Source: Polycladidibacter stylochi (GTDB lineage Bacteria; Pseudomonadota; Alphaproteobacteria; Rhizobiales; Stappiaceae). From it: a stretch of 64,000 nt of DNA. Where the stretch lies: the NCBI RefSeq assembly GCF_001562055.1, contig NZ_LLWE01000025.1, positions 395,184-459,183 of the forward strand, read 5' to 3'. How positions within the stretch are numbered: position 1 is the stretch's first letter; each line of letters opens with the position of its first letter. Under the pieces are notes generated by a model. The model saw only the letters and a program-made list of their open reading frames with translations. It made no database searches and was not told the origin of the DNA. This document shows positions 45,812-54,693 of this stretch, piece by piece. The position numbers and the translations under genes were made by a program.

Positions 45812-46972
45812 ATGGCCCTGCACTTCAGTGAGCAAGAGTTTGAAAACAGGCGTAACGCACTGGATGCCAAGCTAAAAGAACAAAAGCTTGATTGCCTTTT
45901 AATCTTTGCGCAAGAAAGCATGTATTGGTTGACTGGTTACGATAGCTTTGGCTTTTGCTTTTTCCAATCTCTGATTTACCGGCCGGGTGAGGAGCCAATT
46001 CTCTTAACGCGTTCACCCGACTTAAGGCAGGCCCGACATACCTCTAACATCAAAGACATCCGTGTTTGGGTTGATGTTGCTGGAAAATCAGCGGTTAGTC
46101 AGGTCAAAGACATGCTGTTCGAACTTGATTTGCTGGGGGCCAAAATTGGCATCGAATACAACAGCCACGGCCTGAATGCCGCCCAAGGGCGTGAACTAGA
46201 TAGTTCGCTACGCTCTTTTGCCGATCTGGAAGACAGCTCAAATCTGATACCCTCACTCAGAGTGATTAAGTCTGCCGAAGAGCTCAACTACATACATAAA
46301 GCCGCAAGTCTTGCAGATGAAGCCTTCACTGCGGGCCTGGATATCATCGCCCCCGATGTCGAAGAGGGACACATACTTGCCAAAATGCATGCTGTCATGT
46401 TCGAAGGTGGTGGCGATTATGCAGCAAATGAGTTTGTTTTAGGTTCCGGGCGTGATGCACTATTATGCCGTCCCAAGTCCGGACGGCGACAGCTATCAGC
46501 AAACGATCAACTTACTTTGGAGTTCGCAGGCGTCTATCGACGTTATCATGCAGCCCTCATGCGCACAGTCATCATTGGCAAGCCAACACCGCGCCACCAA
46601 GAACTACACGACGCAGCAAGGGCTGCTATTTCTGCCATTGAGCAAAACATGTACCTAGGCAAAACAATGGGTGATCTTTTTGATGCCAACGCCCAAGTGC
46701 TCGACAGCAAAGGACTAACAGCTCATCGTATCAGCGTATGTGCGTATTCCTTAGGTGCCAGGTTCGCACCCAGCTGGATGGATGCGCCGTACCTAGCTTA
46801 TAAGGGGAATACACAGGAGCTCGTAGCCAATATGGTTCTATTTGTCCCGATAATGCTAATGGATTCCGACAGTGAAACAGCGATGACCATAGGCCAAACC
46901 TACCTGATTACAGAGGATGGGCCACAATCACTATCAAAGCTTTCCCTCGACCTGCCGGTCAAAGCAGGCTAA
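45812..46972 (+). CDS. M24 family aminopeptidase-fold protein (creatinase/ectoine hydrolase-like)
   Basis: A 386-residue two-domain protein: an N-terminal creatinase-like domain (CLLIFAQESMYWLTGYDSFGF) and a C-terminal pita-bread domain. The positions of the two metal-binding aspartates read LTLEFAGVYRRYHAALMRT, so the usual Asp ligands are absent, and the GHGIG histidine region reads YSLGARFAP. This matches creatinase/DoeA-like members that act without the standard metal pair. A hydrolase of a C-N bond in a small metabolite is more likely than a peptidase. AAGGAA lies upstream of the ATG. Confidence 0.85.
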   Translation: MALHFSEQEFENRRNALDAKLKEQKLDCLLIFAQESMYWLTGYDSFGFCFFQSLIYRPGEEPILLTRSPDLRQARHTSNIKDIRVWVDVAGKSAVSQVKDMLFELDLLGAKIGIEYNSHGLNAAQGRELDSSLRSFADLEDSSNLIPSLRVIKSAEELNYIHKAASLADEAFTAGLDIIAPDVEEGHILAKMHAVMFEGGGDYAANEFVLGSGRDALLCRPKSGRRQLSANDQLTLEFAGVYRRYHAALMRTVIIGKPTPRHQELHDAARAAISAIEQNMYLGKTMGDLFDANAQVLDSKGLTAHRISVCAYSLGARFAPSWMDAPYLAYKGNTQELVANMVLFVPIMLMDSDSETAMTIGQTYLITEDGPQSLSKLSLDLPVKAG

Positions 46973-47032
46973 AGCTAATAGTTAAGTATTTAAATGAAGC
47001 CAGATGACGGCTAAACACGGTAAAAAGCTGCA

Positions 47033-47539
47033 ATGTTTACTCAAAAAACACGCCATTTTTTTTTCCTTTGTCTCACTGCCATTTTCTTGGCTTCATGCGC
47101 TGACAATAAACTGCCCACGGCAACTTTAAGCGGGACAATTGAAAACCAGTCAATTCCGCCCAAAATTGCACCAGACCAAGCGACTTTCGCATTTGACCAA
47201 TTCATGGGAATCCCTGGGTTTATGGGAGATGAATTAGCTGGCTATGTTGCTGAACGCGCTGCCTTTAATCACATTAAACTGGTTCGCCGTATGGGCGCAC
47301 CATCAAGCTACAGAATCAAAGGCCACCTCACTTCCACGGGTTCAAAAGCCAACACAACTGTATTTTATGTTTTCGATATCTATGACAACAATGGCAAACG
47401 TGTACACCGCATTGAAGGGTTAGAGCCAGCAGGCGGCACCGCAACAGGCGACCCTTGGGCGGGAGTATCTAGCGACTCACTTAAACGTATTGCAACCAGG
47501 TCAATGGCTTCTCTTAGAGCATGGCTCCACAGCTCTTAG
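47033..47539 (+). CDS. Putative lipoprotein of unknown function
   Basis: A 168-residue protein with a signal peptide ending in a lipobox (FLASC), so it is probably anchored in a membrane facing the periplasm. The mature part includes IKLVRRMGAPSSYRIKGHLTSTGSKANTTVFYVFDIYDNNGKRVHRIEG, followed by WAGVSSDSLKRIATRSMASLRAWL. This resembles small lipoproteins often found near prs in Hyphomicrobiales. No function is known. The ribosome binding site is weak. A hairpin at 47553-47586 follows the stop. Confidence 0.78.
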   Translation: MFTQKTRHFFFLCLTAIFLASCADNKLPTATLSGTIENQSIPPKIAPDQATFAFDQFMGIPGFMGDELAGYVAERAAFNHIKLVRRMGAPSSYRIKGHLTSTGSKANTTVFYVFDIYDNNGKRVHRIEGLEPAGGTATGDPWAGVSSDSLKRIATRSMASLRAWLHSS

Positions 47540-47552
47540 ACTTTTGCCTAAA

Positions 47553-47586
47553 CTGGCGGTGAAAATGCCTATATTTCAACCGCCAG
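47553..47586 (+). terminator. Hairpin after the lipoprotein gene
   Basis: CTGGCGGT at 47553-47560 pairs with ACCGCCAG at 47579-47586 with a partly pairing 18-base loop. It begins 14 bases past the stop. No T-run follows, so it may be a weak terminator or an mRNA-stabilising stem. Confidence 0.4.
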
Positions 47587-47784
47587 AAATAATATTCCCG
47601 GCTAAAAAAATCCATAACATTAAGAAACCTGTGTTCAAGCTATTGTCCCTCATGGCTCAGGTTGCTACAACGCGCTCGAAAGCTGCACCTAGTGCTTCTA
47701 TTCAATAATCAGGTTCCGTCATAAGGAACGTTGTCCCAGCTCTGCCATAGGCAGATATCGTAGCCCAAGAAGGACTTGTGGGTC

Positions 47785-48717
47785 ATGAAAATCATCGCGG
47801 GTAACTCCAATCGCGCGCTGGCTGAAGAAATTTCCAAATATCTAGATGTACCGCTGGCCAAGTGCCAGGTCCGTCGTTTTGCTGATCAAGAAATCTATAT
47901 TGAGATTCAGGAAAACGTACGCGGTGAAGACGTATTTGTGGTTCAGCCAACCAGCTACCCAGCCAATGACCATTTAATGGAACTATTGATTTTGATCGAT
48001 GCCCTGCGCCGTTCATCTGCACGACGTATTACGGCGGTTGTTCCCTATTTTGGTTATGCAAGGCAAGACCGTAAGCCTGGCCCCAGAACACCAATTTCTG
48101 CTAAATTGGTCGCAAACCTCATCACCAATGCCGGTGCAGACCGCGTACTCACCATGGACCTGCACGCCGGCCAGATTCAAGGCTTCTTCGATATCCCAAC
48201 CGATAACCTCTATGGGGCGCCGGTCATGACACGCGATATCAAAGAGCGCTTCTCCTCTGGTAATGTTATGGTTGTTTCGCCTGACGTCGGTGGCGTTGTC
48301 CGCGCCCGTGCCCTCGCCAAGCGTATTGAAGCACCTTTGGCTATCGTCGACAAACGCCGCGACAAACCTGGTGAGTCGGAAGTTATGAACATCATTGGCG
48401 ATGTAAATGGCTTTGATTGTATCCTGGTTGACGACATCGTTGATTCCGGTGGTACCTTATGTAACGCGGCTGAAGCGCTGCTTAAGTCAGGTGCAAAGTC
48501 GGTAACCGCCTACATCACTCACGGCGTGCTTTCTGGTGGTGCCGTTGCCCGTATTTCGGCCTCCAAACTCAAGGAATTGGTCATCACCGATTCCATCGAG
48601 CCAACAGCAGCAATTAACGCAGCACCAAATATCCGCACACTTTCTGTAGCCCCGTTGTTAGGTGAAGCTATCAACCGCATCGCGCAAGAGCGCTCGGTTT
48701 CCAGCCTGTTCTTCTAG
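47785..48717 (+). CDS. prs: Ribose-phosphate pyrophosphokinase Prs
   Basis: A 310-residue enzyme making PRPP from ribose 5-phosphate and ATP, feeding purine, pyrimidine, histidine, tryptophan and NAD synthesis. Motifs: [66 protein letters not shown], the metal-binding [15 protein letters not shown] and the PRPP loop [18 protein letters not shown]. The ATG at 47785 matches the family start; a TTG three codons earlier also exists. A terminator follows. Confidence 0.96.
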   Translation: MKIIAGNSNRALAEEISKYLDVPLAKCQVRRFADQEIYIEIQENVRGEDVFVVQPTSYPANDHLMELLILIDALRRSSARRITAVVPYFGYARQDRKPGPRTPISAKLVANLITNAGADRVLTMDLHAGQIQGFFDIPTDNLYGAPVMTRDIKERFSSGNVMVVSPDVGGVVRARALAKRIEAPLAIVDKRRDKPGESEVMNIIGDVNGFDCILVDDIVDSGGTLCNAAEALLKSGAKSVTAYITHGVLSGGAVARISASKLKELVITDSIEPTAAINAAPNIRTLSVAPLLGEAINRIAQERSVSSLFF

Positions 48718-48741
48718 GACACGCTGCAATAATCATTCAAG

Positions 48742-48765
48742 GCCGGGCATTTTGTCCGGCTTTTT
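48742..48765 (+). terminator. Terminator of prs
   Basis: GCCGGGCA (48742-48749) pairs with TGTCCGGC (48753-48760, one G-T pair), followed by TTTTT. It lies 24 bases after the prs stop. Confidence 0.8.
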
Positions 48766-48942
48766 GTTAGGCGCACACCCAAGCCTGCCTACATAAAACG
48801 GTTTGTAGCTTCGGCTTCTCACGCCCTGCTGATAAAAACCGCAGTTCACTATCGATTTCCCGCCTTCCCCGCTTGCCCTGACACCCTTTATCAGTTATAT
48901 CGGCCTCGCACGTCGTCACCCTTGGAGGAGGCGTGCCACACT

Positions 48943-48983
48943 GGCCGCTCGAAACGCCGATGGATACCATCGCGCCAGCGGCC
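48943..48983 (+). promoter_or_regulatory. Structured leader upstream of the L25 gene
   Basis: GGCCGCT (48943-48949) pairs with AGCGGCC (48977-48983), enclosing an inner stem GATGG/CCATC (48959-48963, 48967-48971) around ATA, with an internal loop between them. It ends 28 bases before the rplY ATG. Ribosomal protein mRNAs often carry autoregulatory leaders, so this is a candidate. I do not recognise a known Rfam class. Confidence 0.45.
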
Positions 48984-49011
48984 TTAATTATATGTTTTAG
49001 GAGTACGCACC

Positions 49012-49617
49012 ATGGCAAAGAGCTATGAGCTGAAAGCATCTCTACGTGAACGAGTCGGCAAGGGGGCCGCTCGTGCTGCACGCCGCGAAAACCTTGTTCC
49101 AGCCGTAATCTACGGTGACAAGAAGCCTGCAGTTGCAATAAACCTGCCTGCAAAAGAAGCCAGCCTGACCCTTCATAAAGGCGGTTTCCTGTCCCAAATC
49201 GGTACAATCGATCTGGACGGCGAAAAGGTATCCGTAATCGCTAAAGATTACCACCTGCACCCTGTAAAAGACTTCTTGATGCACGTTGACTTCATGCGCG
49301 TTGCAGCTGATGCTCAACTGACTGTTGAGATCCCAGTGAAGTTCGAAAACGAAGCAACCTGCCCAGGCCTGAAGCTTGGCGGTACTTTGAACATCGTTCG
49401 TCACACAGTTGAAATGATTGTGCCTGCAAACGCAATCCCAGAAGCAATTGTTGTTGATCTGGCAGAAGCCGGTCTTGGTTCTTCCCAGCACATTTCTGCA
49501 GTAACCCTGCCAGAAGGCTGTAAGCCAACCATCACTGACCGCGACTTCACCATCTCCACCATTGCAACACCTGGTGGCGCACAAGCGACTGAAGAAGAAG
49601 CTGAAGGCGAAGAATAA
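49012..49617 (+). CDS. rplY: 50S ribosomal protein L25/general stress protein Ctc
   Basis: A 201-residue ribosomal protein of the long Ctc type: an L25 5S rRNA-binding domain (YELKASLRERVGKGAARAARRENLVPAVIYGDKKPAVAI) followed by the TL5/Ctc C-terminal beta domain (VEIPVKFENEATCPGLKLGGTLNIVRHTVEMIVPANAIPE). It has an acidic tail (EEEAEGEE). AGGAG lies 8 bases before the ATG. It is co-directional with pth and ychF, a standard order. Confidence 0.95.
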   Translation: MAKSYELKASLRERVGKGAARAARRENLVPAVIYGDKKPAVAINLPAKEASLTLHKGGFLSQIGTIDLDGEKVSVIAKDYHLHPVKDFLMHVDFMRVAADAQLTVEIPVKFENEATCPGLKLGGTLNIVRHTVEMIVPANAIPEAIVVDLAEAGLGSSQHISAVTLPEGCKPTITDRDFTISTIATPGGAQATEEEAEGEE

Positions 49618-49657
49618 GATTTGTTGCTGACGTAAATCGGGTCTGGGAGACCGGAAG

Positions 49658-50401
49658 ATGAAGCTATTTGTCGGCCTTGGGAACCCGGGCTCGAAATACG
49701 AAAACAACAGACACAATATTGGCTTTATGGCGGTAGATGAAATTCATCGCCGCCATAGCTGCTTTAGCCCTTGGCGCGCCCGCTTTCAGGCACAAATATC
49801 TGAAGGTGTCTTGGGCGGCGAAAAAGTGCTGCTTGTTAAACCGCAAACATTCATGAACGAATCCGGCCGCGCCATTGGCGAAGCCATGCGCTTTTACAAG
49901 CAGCAACCGCAAGATATCTACGTCCTCTACGACGATCTCGATTTGGTTCCCGGTAAGTTCAAGGTTAAAGCAGGTGGCGGTCATGGCGGCCACAATGGCT
50001 TGCGCTCGACAACCGCCCATATTGGCGACCAGTACAAAAGGCTGCGTTTGGGCATCGGTCACCCCGGTCACAAGGATGCCGTTCATCGTTGGGTACTTGG
50101 TGACTTTGCTAAGGCTGACTATGCATGGTCTGCCCCTTTGCTTGAGGCTATTGCCCAGCATGTAGAGCTGCTTGCCAAAGGGATGGACAGCCAGTTTGCG
50201 AACAAGGTGACACTCACCATTCGCGGCGAAGCTCCACAAAAATCCAAACAGACAGGCAAAACGCCCCATAAAGACAAAGAAACCGAATCTGCTGTAAAAC
50301 CGACAGATTCCACCGCCGCAAAGGCTGCAAAACAAGAAGCAACTTCAAACAAAGGTCCGCTCGCCTCAGGGCTTGAGCGGTTATTCGGCTCGAAAGGATA
50401 A
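49658..50401 (+). CDS. pth: Peptidyl-tRNA hydrolase Pth with C-terminal extension
   Basis: A 247-residue enzyme that recycles tRNA from peptidyl-tRNA released by stalled ribosomes. The core shows MKLFVGLGNPGSKYENNRHNIGFMAVDEI (catalytic His), LVKPQTFMNESGRAIGEAMRFY, YDDLDLVPGKFKVKAGGGHGGHNGLRS and RLRLGIGHPG. Residues from about 190 are a Lys/Thr/Ala-rich tail not present in E. coli Pth (194 residues), as in other Hyphomicrobiales. ychF starts 6 bases after its stop. Confidence 0.95.
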   Translation: MKLFVGLGNPGSKYENNRHNIGFMAVDEIHRRHSCFSPWRARFQAQISEGVLGGEKVLLVKPQTFMNESGRAIGEAMRFYKQQPQDIYVLYDDLDLVPGKFKVKAGGGHGGHNGLRSTTAHIGDQYKRLRLGIGHPGHKDAVHRWVLGDFAKADYAWSAPLLEAIAQHVELLAKGMDSQFANKVTLTIRGEAPQKSKQTGKTPHKDKETESAVKPTDSTAAKAAKQEATSNKGPLASGLERLFGSKG

Positions 50402-50407
50402 TCACCC

Positions 50408-51508
50408 ATGGGTTTTCAATGTGGCATCGTTGGCTTGCCCAATGTTGGTAAATCAACACTGTTTAACGCCCTTACCAAAACAGCAGCTGCACAAGCGGCC
50501 AACTACCCGTTTTGTACCATTGAACCCAACACTGGTGATGTGGCTGTTCCAGACCCGCGCCAAAACAAAATTGCCGGTATTGCAGGCTCTAAGGAAATCA
50601 TCCCGACCCGCCTGACCTTCGTTGACATCGCTGGTCTTGTTCGCGGCGCTTCAAAAGGTGAAGGTCTTGGCAACCAGTTCTTGGCCAACATCCGCGAAGT
50701 AGACGCCATTGCTCACGTACTGCGTTGCTTTGAAGATAGCGACATCACCCACGTGGACGGTAAGGTCGACCCGATTGCCGATGCCGAGACCGTTGAAACC
50801 GAGCTGATGGTTTCCGATATGGAAAGCTTGGAAAAACGCATCTCCCCGTTGCAAAAGAAAGCGAAATCAGGCGACAAGGAAGCCAAGGCCCAATTACCGA
50901 TCATGGAAGCGGCACTGGCGATTTTGCAAGAAGGCAAGCCGGTACGCATGCTGGAACTGGCCGATGAAGAAGAACTCCGCCAATTGCGCCTGCTCAACCT
51001 TCTCACCTCCAAACCGGTTCTCTATGTTTGTAACGTGGAAGAAGACGCGGCAGGCACAGGCAACGAGCTCTCTCAAAAAGTGGCAGAAATGGCCGCCGAG
51101 CAAGGCAACGCCCATGTGGTTATCTCAGCTGCAATCGAAGCAGAAATCGCCCAGCTGGACGCTGAAGAAGCACAAGAATACATGGCCGACATGGGGCTGG
51201 AGGAGCCGGGCCTCGATCGCTTGATCCGCGCCGGTTACAACCTGCTCGAGCTGATCACCTATTTCACCGCTGGCCCTAAAGAAACCCGCGCTTGGACCAT
51301 CACCAAAGGCACCAAAGCACCACAAGCGGCAGGTGTTATCCATAGTGATTTTGAACGCGGCTTTATCCGCGCCCAAACTATTGCCTATGATGATTACGTC
51401 ACCTTGGGCGGTGAAGTTGCCGCTAAAGACGCCGGTAAAGCTCGCGATGAAGGCAAAGAATACATTGTACAAGATGGCGACATCATGCTGTTCAAGTTCA
51501 ATACCTAA
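50408..51508 (+). CDS. ychF: Redox-regulated ATPase YchF
   Basis: A 366-residue Obg-like P-loop ATPase. The G1 motif is [16 protein letters not shown]3 is [20 protein letters not shown], and the position of G4 is altered (VCNVEED), which is the reason the family prefers ATP. A TGS domain follows ([39 protein letters not shown]). It binds ribosomes and affects stress responses. AAGGA lies 9 bases before the ATG and it is tightly coupled to pth. A strong terminator follows. Confidence 0.96.
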   Translation: MGFQCGIVGLPNVGKSTLFNALTKTAAAQAANYPFCTIEPNTGDVAVPDPRQNKIAGIAGSKEIIPTRLTFVDIAGLVRGASKGEGLGNQFLANIREVDAIAHVLRCFEDSDITHVDGKVDPIADAETVETELMVSDMESLEKRISPLQKKAKSGDKEAKAQLPIMEAALAILQEGKPVRMLELADEEELRQLRLLNLLTSKPVLYVCNVEEDAAGTGNELSQKVAEMAAEQGNAHVVISAAIEAEIAQLDAEEAQEYMADMGLEEPGLDRLIRAGYNLLELITYFTAGPKETRAWTITKGTKAPQAAGVIHSDFERGFIRAQTIAYDDYVTLGGEVAAKDAGKARDEGKEYIVQDGDIMLFKFNT

Positions 51509-51531
51509 GCAATTTCATCTAAAAACACAAA

Positions 51532-51558
51532 AGCCCTCGCAAACTGCGGGGGCTTTTT
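51532..51558 (+). terminator. Terminator of the rplY-pth-ychF unit
   Basis: AGCCCTCGCA (51532-51541) pairs with TGCGGGGGCT (51545-51554, one T-G pair) with a 3-base loop, followed by TTTTT. It lies 24 bases past the ychF stop. Confidence 0.88.
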
Positions 51559-51602
51559 CGTTGATACAGCAAAACGAAGATAAGCGAATATAAGTCTCTC
51601 AG

Positions 51603-52430
51603 CTATATATCCAACACCACCAACTCACTTGGCACATCCTCTTCCAGTACCGCGACCTCTAAGGACTGGAGCCCGTTCTTTTTTAATAATGCCTCAGCTT
51701 GAGCGCCCAAACTACAATCTGTAACCAATACGCTAGCATCCCGCACATGCCCGGCACAAAACCAGCTCTGAGAACCTATCTTGGCAGCATGACAAAGAAC
51801 AATAGTTTGCTTGGCGCACTGCATCATGACTTTAACAAGCTGTGCGCTCTCTTCCCGATAGTACATGAGTTCCCCTTCTGCATTAATGGCAGTCGGCGAT
51901 AGCACGACAACATCAAGATCACGGCTTTCAAAATGCGCCAATGCTTGCAGGCCAACCACACCGGCCCCATCGCATAGCATTGTACCACCGCTCATGTGAA
52001 CAGATATACCAGAACTGTTGCGCATCAGTGCAGCACCAACGGGATAAAAATTCGTGTGCACTTCCAATGGACTAATACTAGCAAGTCTTTCGGCAAATAA
52101 TGTAAGCGTACTGCCTGCCTCAATACCGACTTTCATACCGGCTTGAATATGCTGCATTGCTTCGCGCGCTATATTGAATTTTTCCAAATGATGTGAGCGC
52201 ATCCTTTGCAGATAGCCTTGCTCAACTCTCGGGCTATGATGAAACATCACCCGATCGATGATCTTAATATCACCCCCTTTTGCCAGCTCCTGTGAAAGCG
52301 CGAGGATATTTTCCTCTGGGGTTTCGAGCAATTCCGCTGCAAATTCAATAGGTACTTTGCTAAGGCGTTCCACGAGTTTTGCAAGCTCAACAGCTTCTGG
52401 TAAGTCTGTTATTCTTTTTCCAGTTACCAT
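51603..52430 (-). CDS. DeoR-family-like sugar-sensing protein with divergent HTH
   Basis: A 275-residue protein with a DeoR/GlpR C-terminal sensor domain: IQAGMKVGIEAGSTLTLFAERL (phosphosugar loop), LEVHTNFYPVGAAL, ISVHMSGGTML, DVVVLSPTAINAEGELMYYREESAQLVKVMMQCAKQTIVLCHAAKIG. The N-terminal winged helix is poorly conserved: the usual TIRRDL recognition helix reads ENILALSQEL, so DNA binding may be altered. The start ATG has no clear ribosome binding site. It stands alone, convergent with ychF. Confidence 0.82.
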   Translation of the reverse strand: MVTGKRITDLPEAVELAKLVERLSKVPIEFAAELLETPEENILALSQELAKGGDIKIIDRVMFHHSPRVEQGYLQRMRSHHLEKFNIAREAMQHIQAGMKVGIEAGSTLTLFAERLASISPLEVHTNFYPVGAALMRNSSGISVHMSGGTMLCDGAGVVGLQALAHFESRDLDVVVLSPTAINAEGELMYYREESAQLVKVMMQCAKQTIVLCHAAKIGSQSWFCAGHVRDASVLVTDCSLGAQAEALLKKNGLQSLEVAVLEEDVPSELVVLDI

Positions 52431-52579
52431 AATGCTTACAGCTCACTTATATTAATAACTATAGACCCATAAATTGGCGATGATCACCTATAATAACGAC
52501 AAATGATGAGCATTCACTCACGGGTGTAGATAGACAACACAGCAGATCTGCAGAACGATTACAACTTAGAGCTGAAGTA

Positions 52580-52720
52580 TCACAGCTTCATAATTACCGG
52601 CTCGTCAAAGCCCAAATAAGTGCGCGCAACAATTCGCAGATCAGACCAATTATAAGGCCCGCGAACCTTGCCTAACACTGGAGTCAGCCCCAAAATGATA
52701 AATAAATTAAATAATTTCAT
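52580..52720 (-). CDS. Candidate 46-residue protein
   Basis: A 46-codon ATG frame ending in TGA in the gap between the DeoR-like and GNAT genes. It has a short hydrophobic N-terminus (KLFNLFIILGLTPVLG) followed by a polar segment (YNWSDLRIVARTYLGFDEP). Composition looks coding, but there is no good Shine-Dalgarno sequence. It could be a small protein or the remnant of a larger gene. No family is recognised. Confidence 0.3.
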   Translation of the reverse strand: MKLFNLFIILGLTPVLGKVRGPYNWSDLRIVARTYLGFDEPVIMKL

Positions 52721-52764
52721 CCGTTATATGAAATAGTAATTTCTTTCAGGACACAAAATGCGAA

Positions 52765-53244
52765 CTAAAGCGCTTTGGCAAAAATTATTTCATCGTGAAT
52801 TGGTATGCCATGCAATCCTGTTGCCGGAATTTCTGGCTTAAGTAAACGCTCTCTGTCAATAACACCTTGCACAACTTTCTCTAACCTGAAACCGCGACGC
52901 TGATAAAACCGGAAAGCATCAAGATTATCGTTAGAAGTGCGTACCATTAACCGCTTGATACCGCGCTTTAACGCAGAATCACTTACGCGATCGAGTAGCT
53001 TACTGCCAATCCCCCCCCAGCGCTGCAGGCTGTCTAGCGTGAGTATCTCCCACTCATTATCTCGCTTGATAACAGTGACCATACCGACAACATCATTCCC
53101 ATCAAATGCCAGATAACCCGGCAGTGTCGATGCATCAACCATCTCGTCTTCAATCAATATTTGCGGACTGGTCCAACGGCGAACCAACAAATCTGTTACA
53201 GCTCTATGATCTGAGCTTTCAATTTCCCGTAATGTTACAGCCAT
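52765..53244 (-). CDS. GNAT family N-acetyltransferase
   Basis: A 159-residue GNAT acetyltransferase. Motif A reads ILTLDSLQRWGGIGSKLLDRV (Q-R-W-G-G-I-G as the CoA pyrophosphate loop), then VRTSNDNLDAFRFYQRRGFRLEKVV as motif B. GAGG lies 7 bases before the ATG. The acceptor is unknown. It is separate from the 2139-2693 GNAT protein in sequence. Neighbouring bluB is on the same strand 45 bases upstream; a shared message is possible. Confidence 0.87.
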   Translation of the reverse strand: MAVTLREIESSDHRAVTDLLVRRWTSPQILIEDEMVDASTLPGYLAFDGNDVVGMVTVIKRDNEWEILTLDSLQRWGGIGSKLLDRVSDSALKRGIKRLMVRTSNDNLDAFRFYQRRGFRLEKVVQGVIDRERLLKPEIPATGLHGIPIHDEIIFAKAL

Positions 53245-53289
53245 GAAAATTCCTCAGTTTTTTGATAGTGCATAAGCAACCTATCACAA

Positions 53290-53922
53290 TCAATCGAGTA
53301 AAAAACGCTTTTGTGCTTCAGTTCGTGCTTGCCAGCCCACCCGTTCCAGCTCCGGTGTGTCATGAGGACGAGCATCTTTTCCCACGCATAAGTAGGCAAC
53401 CAACTTCCATGAATCTGGCACTTGTAAAGCTTCCTGTACCTCCACAGGATCCAAAATAGAAACCCATCCAACACCAATTTCAAAAGCACGCGCAGCAAGC
53501 CAAAAATTGTAAATAGCCATAACACATGAATACGCCAGTGTTTCGGGCATGGTTTGCCGCCCTAAACCTGCACCTTGGCTGCATGCCTCATCGCAAAAAA
53601 CAGCAAAATGCTCAGGCGCTTCTTTTAATCCTGATAGCTTGAGCTTGGCATATAATGCTGCCTGCTCACCTTCATAGCCTTGCAACGCTTGTTCATTGGA
53701 CTTTAAGAAGCTCTGCTGTATTTGCACGCGCTTTTGCGCATCACTCACCTGCACAAAACGCCAAGGCTGGCTGTTACCAACCGAGGGAGCCATATCGGCG
53801 AACTTGCATATTTGCTCCAATATTTGCCGATCAACAGGAGTGGTTTTAAAGTGCCTCACATCCCGGCGCCAAGCGAGCAGCTCATGAAACTGCTCGATAA
53901 ACGTATCATCAAATTTTGGCAT
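53290..53922 (-). CDS. bluB: 5,6-dimethylbenzimidazole synthase BluB
   Basis: A flavin-destroying nitroreductase-fold enzyme that cleaves FMNH2 to make the lower ligand of cobalamin. The family signature is visible: AWRRDVRHFKTTPVD, CKFADMAPSVGNSQPWRFVQV, FLKSNEQALQGYEGEQAALYAKLKLSGLKEAPEHFAVFCDE, NFWLAARAFEIGVGWVSILDP and LVAYLCVG. The start is ambiguous. An ATG at 53922 is used here; a TTG at 53946 overlapping the apt stop would add eight residues and couple the two genes. No other cobalamin gene is in the window. Confidence 0.9.
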   Translation of the reverse strand: MPKFDDTFIEQFHELLAWRRDVRHFKTTPVDRQILEQICKFADMAPSVGNSQPWRFVQVSDAQKRVQIQQSFLKSNEQALQGYEGEQAALYAKLKLSGLKEAPEHFAVFCDEACSQGAGLGRQTMPETLAYSCVMAIYNFWLAARAFEIGVGWVSILDPVEVQEALQVPDSWKLVAYLCVGKDARPHDTPELERVGWQARTEAQKRFLLD

Positions 53923-53942
53923 CCTGTGTTTTGGATCAATGC

Positions 53943-54491
53943 TCAATGGCCGTCGAACTCCACCAAGGTACGTACTGGCACTCCCAACGCTGTAATCTTA
54001 TCTTTGCCTCTAAGCTCAGGCAGATCAATCACAAAACAGGCAGCAACAACTTCTGCACCCGCTTGCTGCAACAACTTCACAGCCGCTTCGGCAGTACCAC
54101 CCGTGGCAATTAAATCATCAACAACAACAACTTTCTGGCCGGGCTTTACCGCGTCACGATGGATCTCGATAATATCGGTGCCGTACTCAAGCTCGTATTC
54201 CATTTGCATGGTTTCACAAGGCAGCTTACCTTTTTTCCGTACTGGCAAAAAACCCGCATCAATCTGATGCGCCAAAGCGCCGCCCAAAATAAAGCCGCGG
54301 GCTTCTATACCGGCAACCAAATCAATCGGCTCATTCACCCAAGGGGCAACAAGTGCATCAATTGTATCCCGCAAACCCTCTGCATCCAGTAATAAAGTGG
54401 TAATATCGCGAAAGATAATACCCTCCTTAGGAAAGTCTGGAATACTGCGAATAACTCTAGCAAGTTTCGCGGAGATATTTTGTGCACTCAC
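53943..54491 (-). CDS. apt: Adenine phosphoribosyltransferase Apt
   Basis: A 182-residue purine salvage enzyme converting adenine and PRPP to AMP. Motifs: [37 protein letters not shown] and the PRPP loop [21 protein letters not shown]. The start is GTG at 54491 with AAAGG 7 bases upstream. With mtnP, which releases adenine from methylthioadenosine, it forms a sensible salvage pair. It is directly followed by bluB with near-overlap. Confidence 0.95.
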   Translation of the reverse strand: MSAQNISAKLARVIRSIPDFPKEGIIFRDITTLLLDAEGLRDTIDALVAPWVNEPIDLVAGIEARGFILGGALAHQIDAGFLPVRKKGKLPCETMQMEYELEYGTDIIEIHRDAVKPGQKVVVVDDLIATGGTAEAAVKLLQQAGAEVVAACFVIDLPELRGKDKITALGVPVRTLVEFDGH

Positions 54492-54693
54492 GTTATCACC
54501 TTTTACTCAAAAAAAAGGACGCCTATAAACGCAGCGTCACTTGATTTTCATCTCTTGCACACAGACCAGCTAATATAAACAGCTATCTTATGGCACATTT
54601 ACAAGTTTCCTATCATTTTTTTCTCAAAAGGCGAACCCGCAAAAGAACGATGAGTGCAAATAGCCGCAATTATCATCATAGTTCATGCAGCAC

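Noticed and set aside
48767..49207. 146-codon reverse frame before and across the L25 start
   Set aside because: It runs antisense through the L25 leader and coding start, with no ribosome binding site; the leader structure explains the sequence better.
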